NCBI RefSeq assembly: GCF_001636545.1
Contig: NZ_JFHK01000006.1
Span: 1 to 64,000 of the forward strand
Length of the DNA stretch: 64,000 nt
DNA from: Kosmotoga arenicorallina S304
Lineage (GTDB): Bacteria > Thermotogota > Thermotogae > Petrotogales > Kosmotogaceae
Direction of reading: 5' to 3'
Shown: piece by piece, positions 37,960-47,374 of the stretch
How positions within the stretch are numbered: the first letter of the stretch is position 1
Layout: each line of letters starts with the position of its first letter
Notes under the pieces: generated by a model
Database searches by the model: none
Told to the model about the DNA's origin: nothing
Seen by the model: only the letters and a program-made list of their open reading frames with translations
Made by a program: the position numbers and the translations under genes

Positions 37960-40416
37960 TTACCTCTTTATCTTGAAACGTTTTCTGTAGGCACTCTTAT
38001 GTGTACCTTTCTTTTCTGCTGTTTTGCTGGACACTGCAGAAAAATCAGAGTGGACATAATTAAGATTGTTTATTTCGCTCTTCGCTTTCTTTTCAACCTT
38101 TTCGCTATCGATTTTCACCAGGCGCGTAAGAACGGTTACAACATCATCATAAAGCCCATCTATCATATCCTGGAAAAGAGTGAAAGACTCCTTTTTGAAT
38201 TCTATCACAGGATCCTTCTGACCGTAAGCTCGCAACCCGACAGAATCTTTAAGATGCTCAATAGCTTCAAGGTGCTTCCTCCACCGTTCGTCGATCATTC
38301 TCAACATGAGAAACTTGAATACTTTTGTAAATTCTTCGGCGAATTCCTCTTTTTTCTCGTTGTAAACCTTCAACAGGTTTTCCATGAGCCCATCTTTTAA
38401 GCTTGACATATTTTTTGCATTAACTGACTCAAGCAACTTTGCGGGGATGAAGGAGAATAGCTTCTTCAATTCTTCCTGTGTAGGCAACTCTTCCAGCTCA
38501 TCCAGCCTTCTGGATATCACATCTTCGAAGATTTCTTTCACATGATCATCAAAATTTTCACCGCTGAGCAGCCAATCCCTGTGGGCATATATGGCACTTC
38601 TTTGCTTATCAACAACGGAATCCAGCTCATAAAGCCTTTTCCTTATAGAGAAATGAATCCCTTCTATTTTCTTCTGCGCAGAATTTATTATCCTGCTCAG
38701 TAAGGGATGCTCTATTGGCTCGCCCGGCTTCATCCTCAGGGTATTCATTACACTTCCTATTCGTTCACCGCCAAAAAGCCTTATAAGGTCGTCTTCCAGC
38801 GAGAGGAAGAATCTCGATTCGCCCGGATCGCCTTGCCTTCCCGAACGCCCGATGAGCTGATTATCAATTCTTCTGCTTTCGTGTCTTTCAGTTCCCAGGA
38901 CATAAAGGCCACCCAGTTCGGTAACTCCTTCGCCAAGCTTTATGTCTGTCCCTCTGCCTGCCATATTGGTCGCGATAGTTATTGTTCCCTTTTCCCCGGC
39001 TTTTGCAACGATTTCCGCTTCGCGTTCGTGATGTTTAGCATTGAGAACTTCATGGGGAATGCCTTTCTTTCTTAACTTGCTGCTCAACAATTCGCTTTTT
39101 TCTATTGAAGTAGTCCCTACGAGCACAGGCTGTCCCTTTTTGTAGCGTTCCTCGATTTCCGAGACAATAGCTTCGTATTTCTCTTCAAGAGTTCTATATA
39201 TCAAATCATCTCTGTCTTTTCTTATTACCGGTTTATTGGTGGGAATAACTACGACCTCAGCTCCATAAATAGAGATGAATTCGGCTTCTTCGGTAGCGGC
39301 TGTCCCGGTCATCCCGGCGATCTTCTCGTACATTTTGAAGTAGTTCTGGAAGGTTATCGTTGCAAAGGTCATGCTCTCTTCCCTGATCTTAACGTTTTCC
39401 TTAGCTTCTATCGCCTGATGCAGTCCTTCGCTGTACCGTCTTCCCGGCAGTAATCTGCCCGTGAATTCATCAACAATTATTACTTCGCCATCATTTATTA
39501 TATAGTCAACATCTCTTTTGAACAGTGTTCGAGCTTTGAGTGCGTTGAGAAGGTGGAAGAGATATTTATAATTGTTGGGGTCATAGAGGTTCTCAATGTT
39601 CAGCAGCCTCTCCGCCTTTTCAATTCCTTTATCAGTAAGGCTAACCGTTCTTTCTTTTTCATTTACAGTAAAATCCTCATCTACCGTAAATCGCTTCGCT
39701 ATGAATGCAAACTGGCGGTACATAGACGACGAATCAGATGAGGGGCCTGAAATTATCAGCGGGGTTCGGGCTTCATCTATTAATATACTGTCAGCTTCAT
39801 CAACAATTACGTAGTGATGTCCGCGCTGCACCTTGTTTTCCAGATCATATACAAGATTGTCCCTTAGATAATCGAAGCCAAACTCGTTTGCCGTTCCATA
39901 GGTGATGTCGCACTGATAAGCGAGTTTTCTTGTTGAAGGTTCCATAGAAGATTGGATATATCCAACAGTGAGGCCAAGATATTCATATACTGGTCCCATC
40001 CAGTTAGCGTCACGCTTTGCGAGATAATCATTTACCGTAGCAAGATGTGCCCCTTTACCAGTTAAAGCATTCAAATACATAGGCATGGTCGCTACAAGGG
40101 TTTTACCTTCACCGGTTTTCATTTCGGCAATTTTACCTTCGTGCAATGCAATTGCACCCATAACCTGCACATCAAAGGGTCTCATACTCACTGTACGTTT
40201 CGCTGCTTCTCTTGCAAGAGCAAATGCCTCAGGCATCAAGGAATCTATGGGTTCTCCCCTTTTGAGCCTTTCCTTGAATTCCTCTGTTTTCTGTGGAAAT
40301 TTCTCAGCAGGCAAGGATTCCATTTCTTTTGAAAGAGCGTTTATTTGCTTTGTTATAGCACTGTATTTTTTCAAAATTCTCTTGTTCTTATCAAACAATG
40401 AGCTCATGATGCCCAT
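37960..40416 (-). CDS. secA: Protein translocase ATPase SecA
   Basis: 818 aa from the ATG at 40416, six bases after [26 protein letters not shown] (Walker A), [23 protein letters not shown] (DEAD), [16 protein letters not shown] and [10 protein letters not shown] (motif VI). Drives secretion through SecY. The C-terminus is basic ([12 protein letters not shown]) and lacks the Cys/His zinc-binding SecB site, as in other Thermotogota as far as I recall. Confidence 0.98.
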   Translation of the reverse strand: MGIMSSLFDKNKRILKKYSAITKQINALSKEMESLPAEKFPQKTEEFKERLKRGEPIDSLMPEAFALAREAAKRTVSMRPFDVQVMGAIALHEGKIAEMKTGEGKTLVATMPMYLNALTGKGAHLATVNDYLAKRDANWMGPVYEYLGLTVGYIQSSMEPSTRKLAYQCDITYGTANEFGFDYLRDNLVYDLENKVQRGHHYVIVDEADSILIDEARTPLIISGPSSDSSSMYRQFAFIAKRFTVDEDFTVNEKERTVSLTDKGIEKAERLLNIENLYDPNNYKYLFHLLNALKARTLFKRDVDYIINDGEVIIVDEFTGRLLPGRRYSEGLHQAIEAKENVKIREESMTFATITFQNYFKMYEKIAGMTGTAATEEAEFISIYGAEVVVIPTNKPVIRKDRDDLIYRTLEEKYEAIVSEIEERYKKGQPVLVGTTSIEKSELLSSKLRKKGIPHEVLNAKHHEREAEIVAKAGEKGTITIATNMAGRGTDIKLGEGVTELGGLYVLGTERHESRRIDNQLIGRSGRQGDPGESRFFLSLEDDLIRLFGGERIGSVMNTLRMKPGEPIEHPLLSRIINSAQKKIEGIHFSIRKRLYELDSVVDKQRSAIYAHRDWLLSGENFDDHVKEIFEDVISRRLDELEELPTQEELKKLFSFIPAKLLESVNAKNMSSLKDGLMENLLKVYNEKKEEFAEEFTKVFKFLMLRMIDERWRKHLEAIEHLKDSVGLRAYGQKDPVIEFKKESFTLFQDMIDGLYDDVVTVLTRLVKIDSEKVEKKAKSEINNLNYVHSDFSAVSSKTAEKKGTHKSAYRKRFKIKR

Positions 40417-40431
40417 TACTAACACCTCTAT

Positions 40432-41898
40432 TCAGTATACTCTCAGGGAATGTATAAGGTTTCCATTTTCTTCCATTGACTCTGTATATAACAGCGCTGT
40501 ATCGACCTTCATTCCCAGTAAATCATAGAAAATATCACCAAGGTTCACAAAAACTTCGGCTATGTTTTCAGCGTTACTAAGGTCTTTTAGATATGTATAT
40601 CTATCATTTTTTCCCAATTCCTTCCCTGAGGATAAGTGTTTTAGATAGTCTTCGGAAGATAGATTTGTTATCACGAGTCTCTTTCCATTCAGCAGGAAAT
40701 AAATTTTTTCAAAAATGCTTTTGAGTTCATATACCTCAAAACCATCCGAGTTGTAATGTTTTGCTCCCCATTCTTCAAGCTTTTGAAGCTCCGGTTTGAT
40801 GTCAGCGCTTTCCGACATATGGAATCTAAGTGCAAAACTGGTGGGGCTCGCAACAACACTTCCAAAAATCTCAGCTGTTCCCTGGCTCTCTCTTGTGAAT
40901 TCAACAATTAGATCCGCAAGTTCACTATAAGGTTCAAGGCTCTCATCAAACCAATGGGAAAGTTCCCGCCTTAAAGTGGAAACGCTGTCCCCGGGAAAGA
41001 AAGCGAGGTAATTTCCGAAATACCTTTCGGATAACGCCTCTTCCTTTGTGCTCATGTAGCCGGTAATCCTATTCTTTTCGGATTCATCAAGGAAGATATT
41101 CTCCTGAACCATTGTTGCTGTCAGGGTATGGCCTTCCGGATTAACGAATAGCGTTGTTCTTTTCGTTGTGAAAGAATATTCCAGTCCAAGACCTATTTTG
41201 AAACGGTCACTATCAAAATACCCTGTTATCCAGTAGTTTTCACTTGCCTTTACGAATTTTGCCGCAACTTCCTCAGAATCTATCATCCTTGCTGCCTCAC
41301 CATGATAAGCCTTCAAAGGATTTTCAACTGCATTATGAGTATCTCCGAGGATTAAAAAACTATCGCCGGTATGAAAATACACTTCTCCACTATCGCTTCT
41401 TAGTTCTCCGATAATGTCACCCTCTTGCTTAAAAATTGAAGCTTCCAGAAGCGATGCTATGATTTCCAGCAACTCTTCAGGGTCTTTTGATTTCCACACG
41501 AGAAAAATGTCCTTTTTGTTAGTTTTGAATTTTTCAAGGATGTATATTGGGTCAAAGGTGATTATATCTTCGAGTTCAATGGCAAATTCCTTCCCCGCAA
41601 GCAGGAGCTCTCCATTTATGGCGTTTTTTATCTTCCGTTCATCAAAAACATTGCCGCTTGAATAACCAGCGGCTGAAAGAAGTGAATAAAAATACTCTTC
41701 CAGGCCAAGGCCTTCTTTTTCAAGATAAACGTAAAAGAGATTGGTATTTTTCTTGAGATAGTCAAAATTATCGGCGCTTTTTCTGACGATAAGGAAATAT
41801 CCCGCATTTGACGGAAGGAAGTCTGTGATATTCTGCGAAAACACAAAAAGATTAATCGCTAAAAACACCAGTACAAATGTTTTTCTCAAAGATATCAC
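40432..41898 (-). CDS. Secreted protein of unknown function (DUF3352-like layout)
   Basis: 488 aa with a Sec signal peptide (residues 1-22, ending FVFSQ). The mature protein starts ITDFLPSNAGYFLIVR, resembling proteins that begin with 'LP..A..Y..' and consist of repeated alpha/beta units, as in DUF3352. Phrases such as LLLAGKEFAIELEDI and GYFDSDRFKIGLGLEYSF suggest long beta strands. No catalytic motif, Cys pairs or second membrane segment seen. Lies between secA and tlyA, so is probably periplasmic or toga-associated. Function unknown. Confidence 0.8.
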   Translation of the reverse strand: MISLRKTFVLVFLAINLFVFSQNITDFLPSNAGYFLIVRKSADNFDYLKKNTNLFYVYLEKEGLGLEEYFYSLLSAAGYSSGNVFDERKIKNAINGELLLAGKEFAIELEDIITFDPIYILEKFKTNKKDIFLVWKSKDPEELLEIIASLLEASIFKQEGDIIGELRSDSGEVYFHTGDSFLILGDTHNAVENPLKAYHGEAARMIDSEEVAAKFVKASENYWITGYFDSDRFKIGLGLEYSFTTKRTTLFVNPEGHTLTATMVQENIFLDESEKNRITGYMSTKEEALSERYFGNYLAFFPGDSVSTLRRELSHWFDESLEPYSELADLIVEFTRESQGTAEIFGSVVASPTSFALRFHMSESADIKPELQKLEEWGAKHYNSDGFEVYELKSIFEKIYFLLNGKRLVITNLSSEDYLKHLSSGKELGKNDRYTYLKDLSNAENIAEVFVNLGDIFYDLLGMKVDTALLYTESMEENGNLIHSLRVY

Positions 41899-42708
41899 CT
41901 TTCCGGGATCAGAGTTTTGAAAGCTTCTTCTACACAGCCATCTATGTCAGGGCTCATTCTTTCACCCTGGTTTTCAATTTTCTTTATAACATGAATGAGA
42001 TACTCAATGTTACCACTCTTGCCTCTCAAAGGTGAAAATACTAAATTTTTCACCCACATACCCTCTCTGTAAAAGCAATCAACAACCTTGTTGAGAACCT
42101 CTCTGTGTTCCATGGAGCTGAGAACAACCCCCCTTTTTGGTCACCCCGGGCCCTGCTTCAAACTGCGGCTTTATCAAGCAAATGCAGTCCCCCTCAGCTT
42201 TCAGCATTCCAGAAATGCTGCCAGTTACTTTCGTAATGGAAATAAAAGAGAGATCAGCGGTCACGATATCAACAGCACCATTGAGAATTTCCGGGGTAAC
42301 ATAGCGTGCATCGGTATTTTCAAGGGAGACCACTTCGGATTTACTTTTCAAAAAGGGATGCAACTGTGAGGTCCCCACATCTACTGCATACACCACCTTT
42401 GCTCCCCGTTCCAAAAGCAATTGGGTAAATCCGCCGGTTGAAGCCCCGAGATCACATGCGCGCTTACCTTTTACAGAGACTTTAAAACTATCAAGGGCTT
42501 TCTCAAGTTTATAATAAGCCCTGCTTACCACAAATTTATGGTCAATTAGCTCTATGACGGCATCACCTGAAATCCTTTTACCCGGTTTGTCCACCAGTTT
42601 TCCATCAACCTTAACTTTACCTGATTTTATGGCTTCACTTGCTTTTGAACGGGACTGAAAAAAGGATTTCTTTACGAGCAACTCATCAAGCCTAAGTTTC
42701 GAATTCAT
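41895..42708 (-). pseudogene. tlyA: TlyA-family rRNA 2'-O-methyltransferase split by a frameshift
   Basis: The frame from ATG 42708 encodes an S4 domain ([30 protein letters not shown]) and a SAM-binding domain (ACDLGASTGGFTQLLLERGAKVVYAVDVG, IVTADLSFISI, CLIKPQFEAG). At a minus-strand A5G6 run (42138-42128) it shifts out of frame and stops at 42079. Skipping one base gives VVLSSMEHREVLNKVV...SPLRGKSGNIEYLIHVI, the normal TlyA C-terminus with the catalytic Glu, ending at 41895. The joined product would be about 270 aa, the usual length. Could be a recent lesion, a sequencing error or slippage-based expression. The TlyA substrate is 16S/23S rRNA ribose. Confidence 0.88.
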
Positions 42709-43444
42709 CAAACAACACCTTGTATAGTACCAACCCTTGCGCCGGTGCTGAACTCGGGAGCATTGACCTGTCCTTTGATTCGAGAATTGTTTTCACAGCT
42801 TCCGGATGAAGATTCCCGCTTCCTACACGTACAAGGGTACCCACAATATTTCTGACCATTCTCCTGAGAAAAGATATACCTTCAACTCTGATAAGCACAA
42901 TGGATTTCCTCGTTCTCAAAACTCTTATGTTTGTTATTGTCCGTATCGTGGTCCTGTCATCTCTTCCCGTGCGAAAAGCTGCAAAATCATGCTCACCCAG
43001 CAGAAAACTCGCACCCTTTCGTATCAGTTCAATATCTATCTCATAAGGAAACCACCAGGTATATCTCTTTTTGAAAAGATCGGGTTCCGGAGCGTTTAAT
43101 ATGTAATAGTGGTAAATCCTTTTCTTTGCATGAAAGCGTGGGCTGAATTCTCTGGGAACCTCGTATACTTTTCTGACGTAAATATCATCGGGAAGGTTCG
43201 CGTTGAGGGCGTCTTTCATGGTTTCCGGGGATAACCTTTCCAATCCAGAGTTAAAAGCAATCACCTGTCCAAAGCCATGAACACCAGTATCTGTGCGGCC
43301 AGCAGCGTCTGTTCGGACTTCTTCTTTATGTATCTTTGCGAGGGCTTCTTCGAGGGAACCTTGCACTGTTCTGCGATCGGGTTGAACCTGAAACCCAAAA
43401 AAATCTGTCCCATCGTAAGCAACTACAGCTGCAAATCTCTTCAT
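42692..43444 (-). CDS. truA: tRNA pseudouridine(38-40) synthase
   Basis: 250 aa. [28 protein letters not shown], the catalytic [15 protein letters not shown] (Asp) and [20 protein letters not shown]. Modifies the anticodon arm. Ends inside the start of tlyA (17-bp overlap). Confidence 0.98.
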   Translation of the reverse strand: MKRFAAVVAYDGTDFFGFQVQPDRRTVQGSLEEALAKIHKEEVRTDAAGRTDTGVHGFGQVIAFNSGLERLSPETMKDALNANLPDDIYVRKVYEVPREFSPRFHAKKRIYHYYILNAPEPDLFKKRYTWWFPYEIDIELIRKGASFLLGEHDFAAFRTGRDDRTTIRTITNIRVLRTRKSIVLIRVEGISFLRRMVRNIVGTLVRVGSGNLHPEAVKTILESKDRSMLPSSAPAQGLVLYKVLFDEFET

Positions 43445-44070
43445 CCCATTTCACCTTTGCCAATTGCATTTTCCGTATCACGCAACTCTCCAAAGAGATA
43501 GACAATGCCGGAAAGATCCTTTCTGAATGCATTGAGATCGCCGGAATAAACATTCCAGAGAATCTTGCTGACAAACATTTCAACATATCTCATCAATTCT
43601 TTCTCAAGTTCTTTCTTTTTTATTTGCTCCTCTTCCCTTTCTTCAAAGCTCAATTTCGATAAAAGCCACTCATTCAGGAAATGGTCATCAAAATTGATAG
43701 TCCCTGAATCATAGCTCCTCATCATATTGAAGATTTCCTCGGAGATTTCCCTCAGCGAGAAATATCTTGAAATAGCTTTTATAGTGCCTGCTTCATAGAA
43801 AGCTTCAAGACTTTCAGGGATTTCTAATTCGTACTTAAAATACAGCAAATTGATATCACTGTGTTTTCGCTCAAATACTATTTTTCTTCTTAATGCAGCT
43901 TCAAGGCCATAAGCGCTAAGGCACTTCCAGTACTTCCCATCAAGGAGCTTTTGTGCCTGCTCCTGTGACCACGCGACCATCATTCCCGATTTTGTCCGGT
44001 GGTCGAAATTGATTTTCTTTGGTGAAAAATAAGAAGTTTCATCGTAAATGATATGGACGTAGTTATTCAC
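43441..44070 (-). CDS. Conserved-looking protein of unknown function
   Basis: 209 aa, soluble, GTG start overlapping the phosphohexomutase stop. Alpha-helical and charged; a Lys/Glu-rich coiled stretch ([26 protein letters not shown]) lies at about residues 143-167. [31 protein letters not shown] segment near the N-terminus has no family I recognise. Overlapping starts on both sides show co-translation with pgm and truA. Confidence 0.75.
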   Translation of the reverse strand: MNNYVHIIYDETSYFSPKKINFDHRTKSGMMVAWSQEQAQKLLDGKYWKCLSAYGLEAALRRKIVFERKHSDINLLYFKYELEIPESLEAFYEAGTIKAISRYFSLREISEEIFNMMRSYDSGTINFDDHFLNEWLLSKLSFEEREEEQIKKKELEKELMRYVEMFVSKILWNVYSGDLNAFRKDLSGIVYLFGELRDTENAIGKGEMG

Positions 44071-45728
44071 TATTTGACAATCCTTTCTACAAGTTTCTTT
44101 AAGAGTCCTGTTTTTTCCATCGCAGACTTTCGATTGACGCCTCTTGACATAAGATAGAACTTGATCTTCGGTTCAGTGCCTGACGGCCTGGCAATTAGCT
44201 TTAAGTCATCCTCATATGTGAGCTCAACAACGTCTGCTTTCGGCAAACCAGCAACCCCTTCTTTGTAGTCTTTGAAATCGACCAGTTTTTTACCATCGAT
44301 TTCCGCGGGAGCGCTGTGCCGTAAATTTTCCATTATTCTGGATATTCTTTTCATGCCTTCTATTCCTTCAAAGGCAAAGCTTTCCAATGACTCCATATAG
44401 TAACCATACTTTTCGTAGATTTCATTGAGATACTCCAGCAGGCTAATACCTTTTCCTTTCAAAGTGGTCGCGATAGTTGCCGCCAGGGCAGAAGCTATAA
44501 CCGCATCTTTATCCCTTACATGAGTTCCATAAAGATATCCATAACTCTCTTCAAAGCCAAAAAGGAAGTTCCCGCTTTTTTCAATTACGGATTTTTCTAT
44601 TAGCTCGCCAATGAATTTAAATCCCGTTAGCGTTTCTTTGAGGGATACTCCATACTCCTGAACAATGGACTTTGCCAGATCGGTAGTAACAATGGTTTTA
44701 ACCACAAAGGGGTTATCGGGAAGTTCATTTTTCAAAGAGTTCAGCAGGAATTCAAGCATTATGACTCCTATCTGGTTTCCGGTAATGCTAACATAGCCTT
44801 CGTTTTCCCGACACATAAGCCCCATTCTATCACAATCAGGGTCTGTTGCGATTATTATATCGGGGTTAAACTCTTCCGCCTGTTTCAAGGCCATCGCAAA
44901 AGCTTTCGGATCTTCCGGGTTGGGATAGCTGACCGTCGGGAAATTGCCGTCAGGCTTACTCTGTTCCACAACAACCCTCACGTTACACCCCAACCTTTTC
45001 AAAACATTCATAACCGGCTTATAACCGGTACCGTGAAGAGGGGTATATAGCACCTTCAAAATTTCAGGATTTGATTTGTGTAAATTCAACAGGTGCTCTG
45101 ATAGTTTGATTATATAATCCTCAAAGTTTTTGGTTAAAACATCAGGGACTTTTTCTATAAGCTCCTCGTTCTTTTTCAGATCGATGAAAAAGTCAAGTTT
45201 TCTTATTTCTTCGATGATAGCTTCTGCATAACGGGGAACAGCCTGCGTGCCATCATGGGTATAGACTTTGTAACCGTTATATTGTGGTGGGTTATGGCTT
45301 GCCGTTATCACGATACCACCACTGCATCCCAGTTCCCTGACTGCAAAGCTCAGAACAGGAGTAGGAGTAGGATCCGCAAAAAGGTAAGTCTTAATTCCAT
45401 TCGCCGATAACACTTCTGCTGACCTTCGCGCAAATTCTCTGGACATCTTCCGGGTGTCAAAGGCTATGACAACAGAAGGTGAAGGATAATTCTTCTTAAG
45501 CCAATTCGAGAAACCCTGTGTTGCTCTTGTCACAGTGTGAATGTTCATTTTATTTGTTCCAGCGCCTATTATGCCGCGAAGTCCTCCTGTTCCAAATTCA
45601 AGGTCCGTGTAAAAGCTTTCTATTACCTGATTTTCGCTAAATCCTTTTAATTCCTCAACGACTTCGGGATCAGCTTTCTGGATCCACCTTTGATACTCTT
45701 TTATCGCTTCTTCTCTATTTCTTTCCAT
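44070..45728 (-). CDS. Phosphoglucomutase/phosphomannomutase family enzyme
   Basis: 552 aa from the ATG at 45728, after GGTGGTAGCG. Four-domain alpha-D-phosphohexomutase: active-site Ser loop TASHNPPQYNGYKVY, metal loop ATDPDCDR, sugar-binding GFEESYGYL and phosphate loop RPSGTEPKIKFY. Interconverts hexose 1- and 6-phosphates; glgA and galT close by suggest glucose-1-P for glycogen and galactose metabolism. Length fits the long PgcA-type subgroup. Confidence 0.93.
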   Translation of the reverse strand: MERNREEAIKEYQRWIQKADPEVVEELKGFSENQVIESFYTDLEFGTGGLRGIIGAGTNKMNIHTVTRATQGFSNWLKKNYPSPSVVIAFDTRKMSREFARRSAEVLSANGIKTYLFADPTPTPVLSFAVRELGCSGGIVITASHNPPQYNGYKVYTHDGTQAVPRYAEAIIEEIRKLDFFIDLKKNEELIEKVPDVLTKNFEDYIIKLSEHLLNLHKSNPEILKVLYTPLHGTGYKPVMNVLKRLGCNVRVVVEQSKPDGNFPTVSYPNPEDPKAFAMALKQAEEFNPDIIIATDPDCDRMGLMCRENEGYVSITGNQIGVIMLEFLLNSLKNELPDNPFVVKTIVTTDLAKSIVQEYGVSLKETLTGFKFIGELIEKSVIEKSGNFLFGFEESYGYLYGTHVRDKDAVIASALAATIATTLKGKGISLLEYLNEIYEKYGYYMESLESFAFEGIEGMKRISRIMENLRHSAPAEIDGKKLVDFKDYKEGVAGLPKADVVELTYEDDLKLIARPSGTEPKIKFYLMSRGVNRKSAMEKTGLLKKLVERIVK

Positions 45729-45730
45729 CG

Positions 45731-46069
45731 CTACCACCTTCCAATTGCTTCCAGATGATTTATGGTACCATCATTCAAAACTTCTATCACGTCAAGCTGG
45801 CATTCTTCGAATTTCGGATTTCTGTCAGCTATGAATTTGTTTGCAGCGAGTTCTATTCGCCTGAGTTTTGAACTGTTCACTCTGATACGGGGCTGAAACG
45901 CTTTATTCCCGCCTTTAACTTCAACAAATACAAGCCTTTTCCCTTTCATAGCAACAATATCAAGTTCACCAAAGGGATACCGGACATTTTTTTCGACCAG
46001 TTTGTACCCCTTTTTCAACAAATAAGCACAGGCAAGTTCTTCGAAGCGTTTCCCTTTTTCGACACTCAT
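45731..46069 (-). CDS. UPF0102 (YraN) family endonuclease-like protein
   Basis: 112 aa. GKRFEELACAYLLKKGYKLVEKNVRYPFGELDIVA...KRLVFVEVKGG has the PD-(D/E)xK-like core of Holliday-junction-resolvase-fold proteins (GELDIV...VFVEVK). Biological role in bacteria is not settled. Just upstream of the phosphohexomutase gene. Confidence 0.92.
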   Translation of the reverse strand: MSVEKGKRFEELACAYLLKKGYKLVEKNVRYPFGELDIVAMKGKRLVFVEVKGGNKAFQPRIRVNSSKLRRIELAANKFIADRNPKFEECQLDVIEVLNDGTINHLEAIGRW

Positions 46070-46070
46070 C

Positions 46071-46364
46071 TCAATAGATCTTTGGAACTTTCAATTGTCT
46101 CGATTCACGCTCAGGGAAGAGAGAAATAAGATCGTCGGTATGCTCAAATTCTCTTTGCCTGTCTTCGCGCAATTCCAGATTTTCTTCTATGGGTGTGAAC
46201 ATTTCTTCGTAGCCGTCAACGCTCAACTCGTCAATTAAGGACATATAATCAAGAATTTTTGAGATATCTTTAATGAGCTTTTCTCTTTCTTCAGCTTTGA
46301 GTTCCACTTTAGCAAGGGATTCAAGGTGCAGGAGCAATTTTTCATCAACGTGTATATTCATCAT
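46071..46364 (-). CDS. gatC: Asp/Glu-tRNA(Asn/Gln) amidotransferase subunit C
   Basis: 97 aa. HLESLAKVELKAEEREKLIKDISKILDYMSLIDELSVDG is the GatC core and the MFTPIEENLELREDRQRE strand is the part that runs between GatA and GatB. Needed for Gln-tRNA or Asn-tRNA formation by transamidation. gatA and gatB are not in the window. GGAGGAGG lies inside the galT end, and the two genes overlap by 4 bp. Confidence 0.93.
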   Translation of the reverse strand: MMNIHVDEKLLLHLESLAKVELKAEEREKLIKDISKILDYMSLIDELSVDGYEEMFTPIEENLELREDRQREFEHTDDLISLFPERESRQLKVPKIY

Positions 46365-47374
46365 ACATCCTCCTCCGGCATTTCCACTTCCCTCAAATAT
46401 TTCGCTGCGTATTCAGGCGGAGTTGGATTTATATAAAATCCGGAGCCCCATTCAAAACCAGCTACTCTTGTCAATCTTGGGACGATTTCCAGATGCCAGT
46501 GATAGTACTTCTCGCCTTCCATGTTAGAAATTCCTGTATGCAGCATGAAATTAAAGGGTGGATTGTCAAGGGCTTTGTAAATTCTGTATAAGGTATTTTT
46601 CAAAATCCGGGCAAATTGCTTGACCTCTTCGGTTCCTATTTCACCAAAATTGAATCTATGTTTTTTGGGCAAAATCCACGTTTCAAAGGGGAATCTGGCG
46701 GCAAAAGGCTCAAAGGCAAGAAAGAGGTCATTCTCTTCGACGATCCGCGTTTTCTCAAGCAGCTCTTGATTCAATATATCACAATACACACAGCGTTCCT
46801 TGAAATTGTAATAGTCAAGGCTTCCCTCCATTTCCTCCACAACCCTTTTAGGCACAATAGGTGTGGCTATCAACTGGCTATGAGGATGCTGCAAGGATGC
46901 ACCCGCTTCTTTGCCATGATTTTTGAAGATGAGCACGTATTTTATTCTTGGATCTTTTTCCAGTTCGTTGAACCTGTATTTATACGCCCATATTACTTCC
47001 TGAACCTGTTTCAGCGGAAGTGTGGCGAGATTTTGATCGTGTTCTGGCGTTTCTATAATTACCTCGTGTGTCCCAAAGCCCTTTATCACGTCATACATGC
47101 CATGTCCAAATTTATCAGGTTCCAGTTTCGGATCCAAAGCGGGGAATTTGTTTGGTACGACCCTTATCCACCATCCCGGTTCATCTGGTTTCGTTTTTTC
47201 CCCTCTGAAAGCCATTATTTCTGGGGGAGTCGTGTGCTCATTACCGTAATCGAAAGGGCAAAATCCTCCTCCGGGTAGCTCCTGTGCCTTTTTGAAATCA
47301 TTAGGTCTCTTTGAACGTTCGGTTGCGATTATTACCCAGCGCTTCAGTATCGGATCCTTTCTGAGCTCAGGCAT
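46361..47374 (-). CDS. galT: Galactose-1-phosphate uridylyltransferase
   Basis: 337 aa from ATG 47374. HIT superfamily: ELRKDPILKRWVIIATERSKRPNDF, nucleophile region GASLQHPHSQLIATP (H-P-H), CVYCDI zinc-type Cys pair and YYHWHLEIVPRL. Transfers UMP between UDP-glucose and Gal-1-P (Leloir pathway). Overlaps the glgA 3' end. Confidence 0.96.
   Translation of the reverse strand: MPELRKDPILKRWVIIATERSKRPNDFKKAQELPGGGFCPFDYGNEHTTPPEIMAFRGEKTKPDEPGWWIRVVPNKFPALDPKLEPDKFGHGMYDVIKGFGTHEVIIETPEHDQNLATLPLKQVQEVIWAYKYRFNELEKDPRIKYVLIFKNHGKEAGASLQHPHSQLIATPIVPKRVVEEMEGSLDYYNFKERCVYCDILNQELLEKTRIVEENDLFLAFEPFAARFPFETWILPKKHRFNFGEIGTEEVKQFARILKNTLYRIYKALDNPPFNFMLHTGISNMEGEKYYHWHLEIVPRLTRVAGFEWGSGFYINPTPPEYAAKYLREVEMPEEDV

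Noticed and set aside
41895-42113. Separate 72-aa gene
   Set aside because: Its sequence is the C-terminus of TlyA; the internal Met is not a real start. Treated as the distal half of the frameshifted gene.
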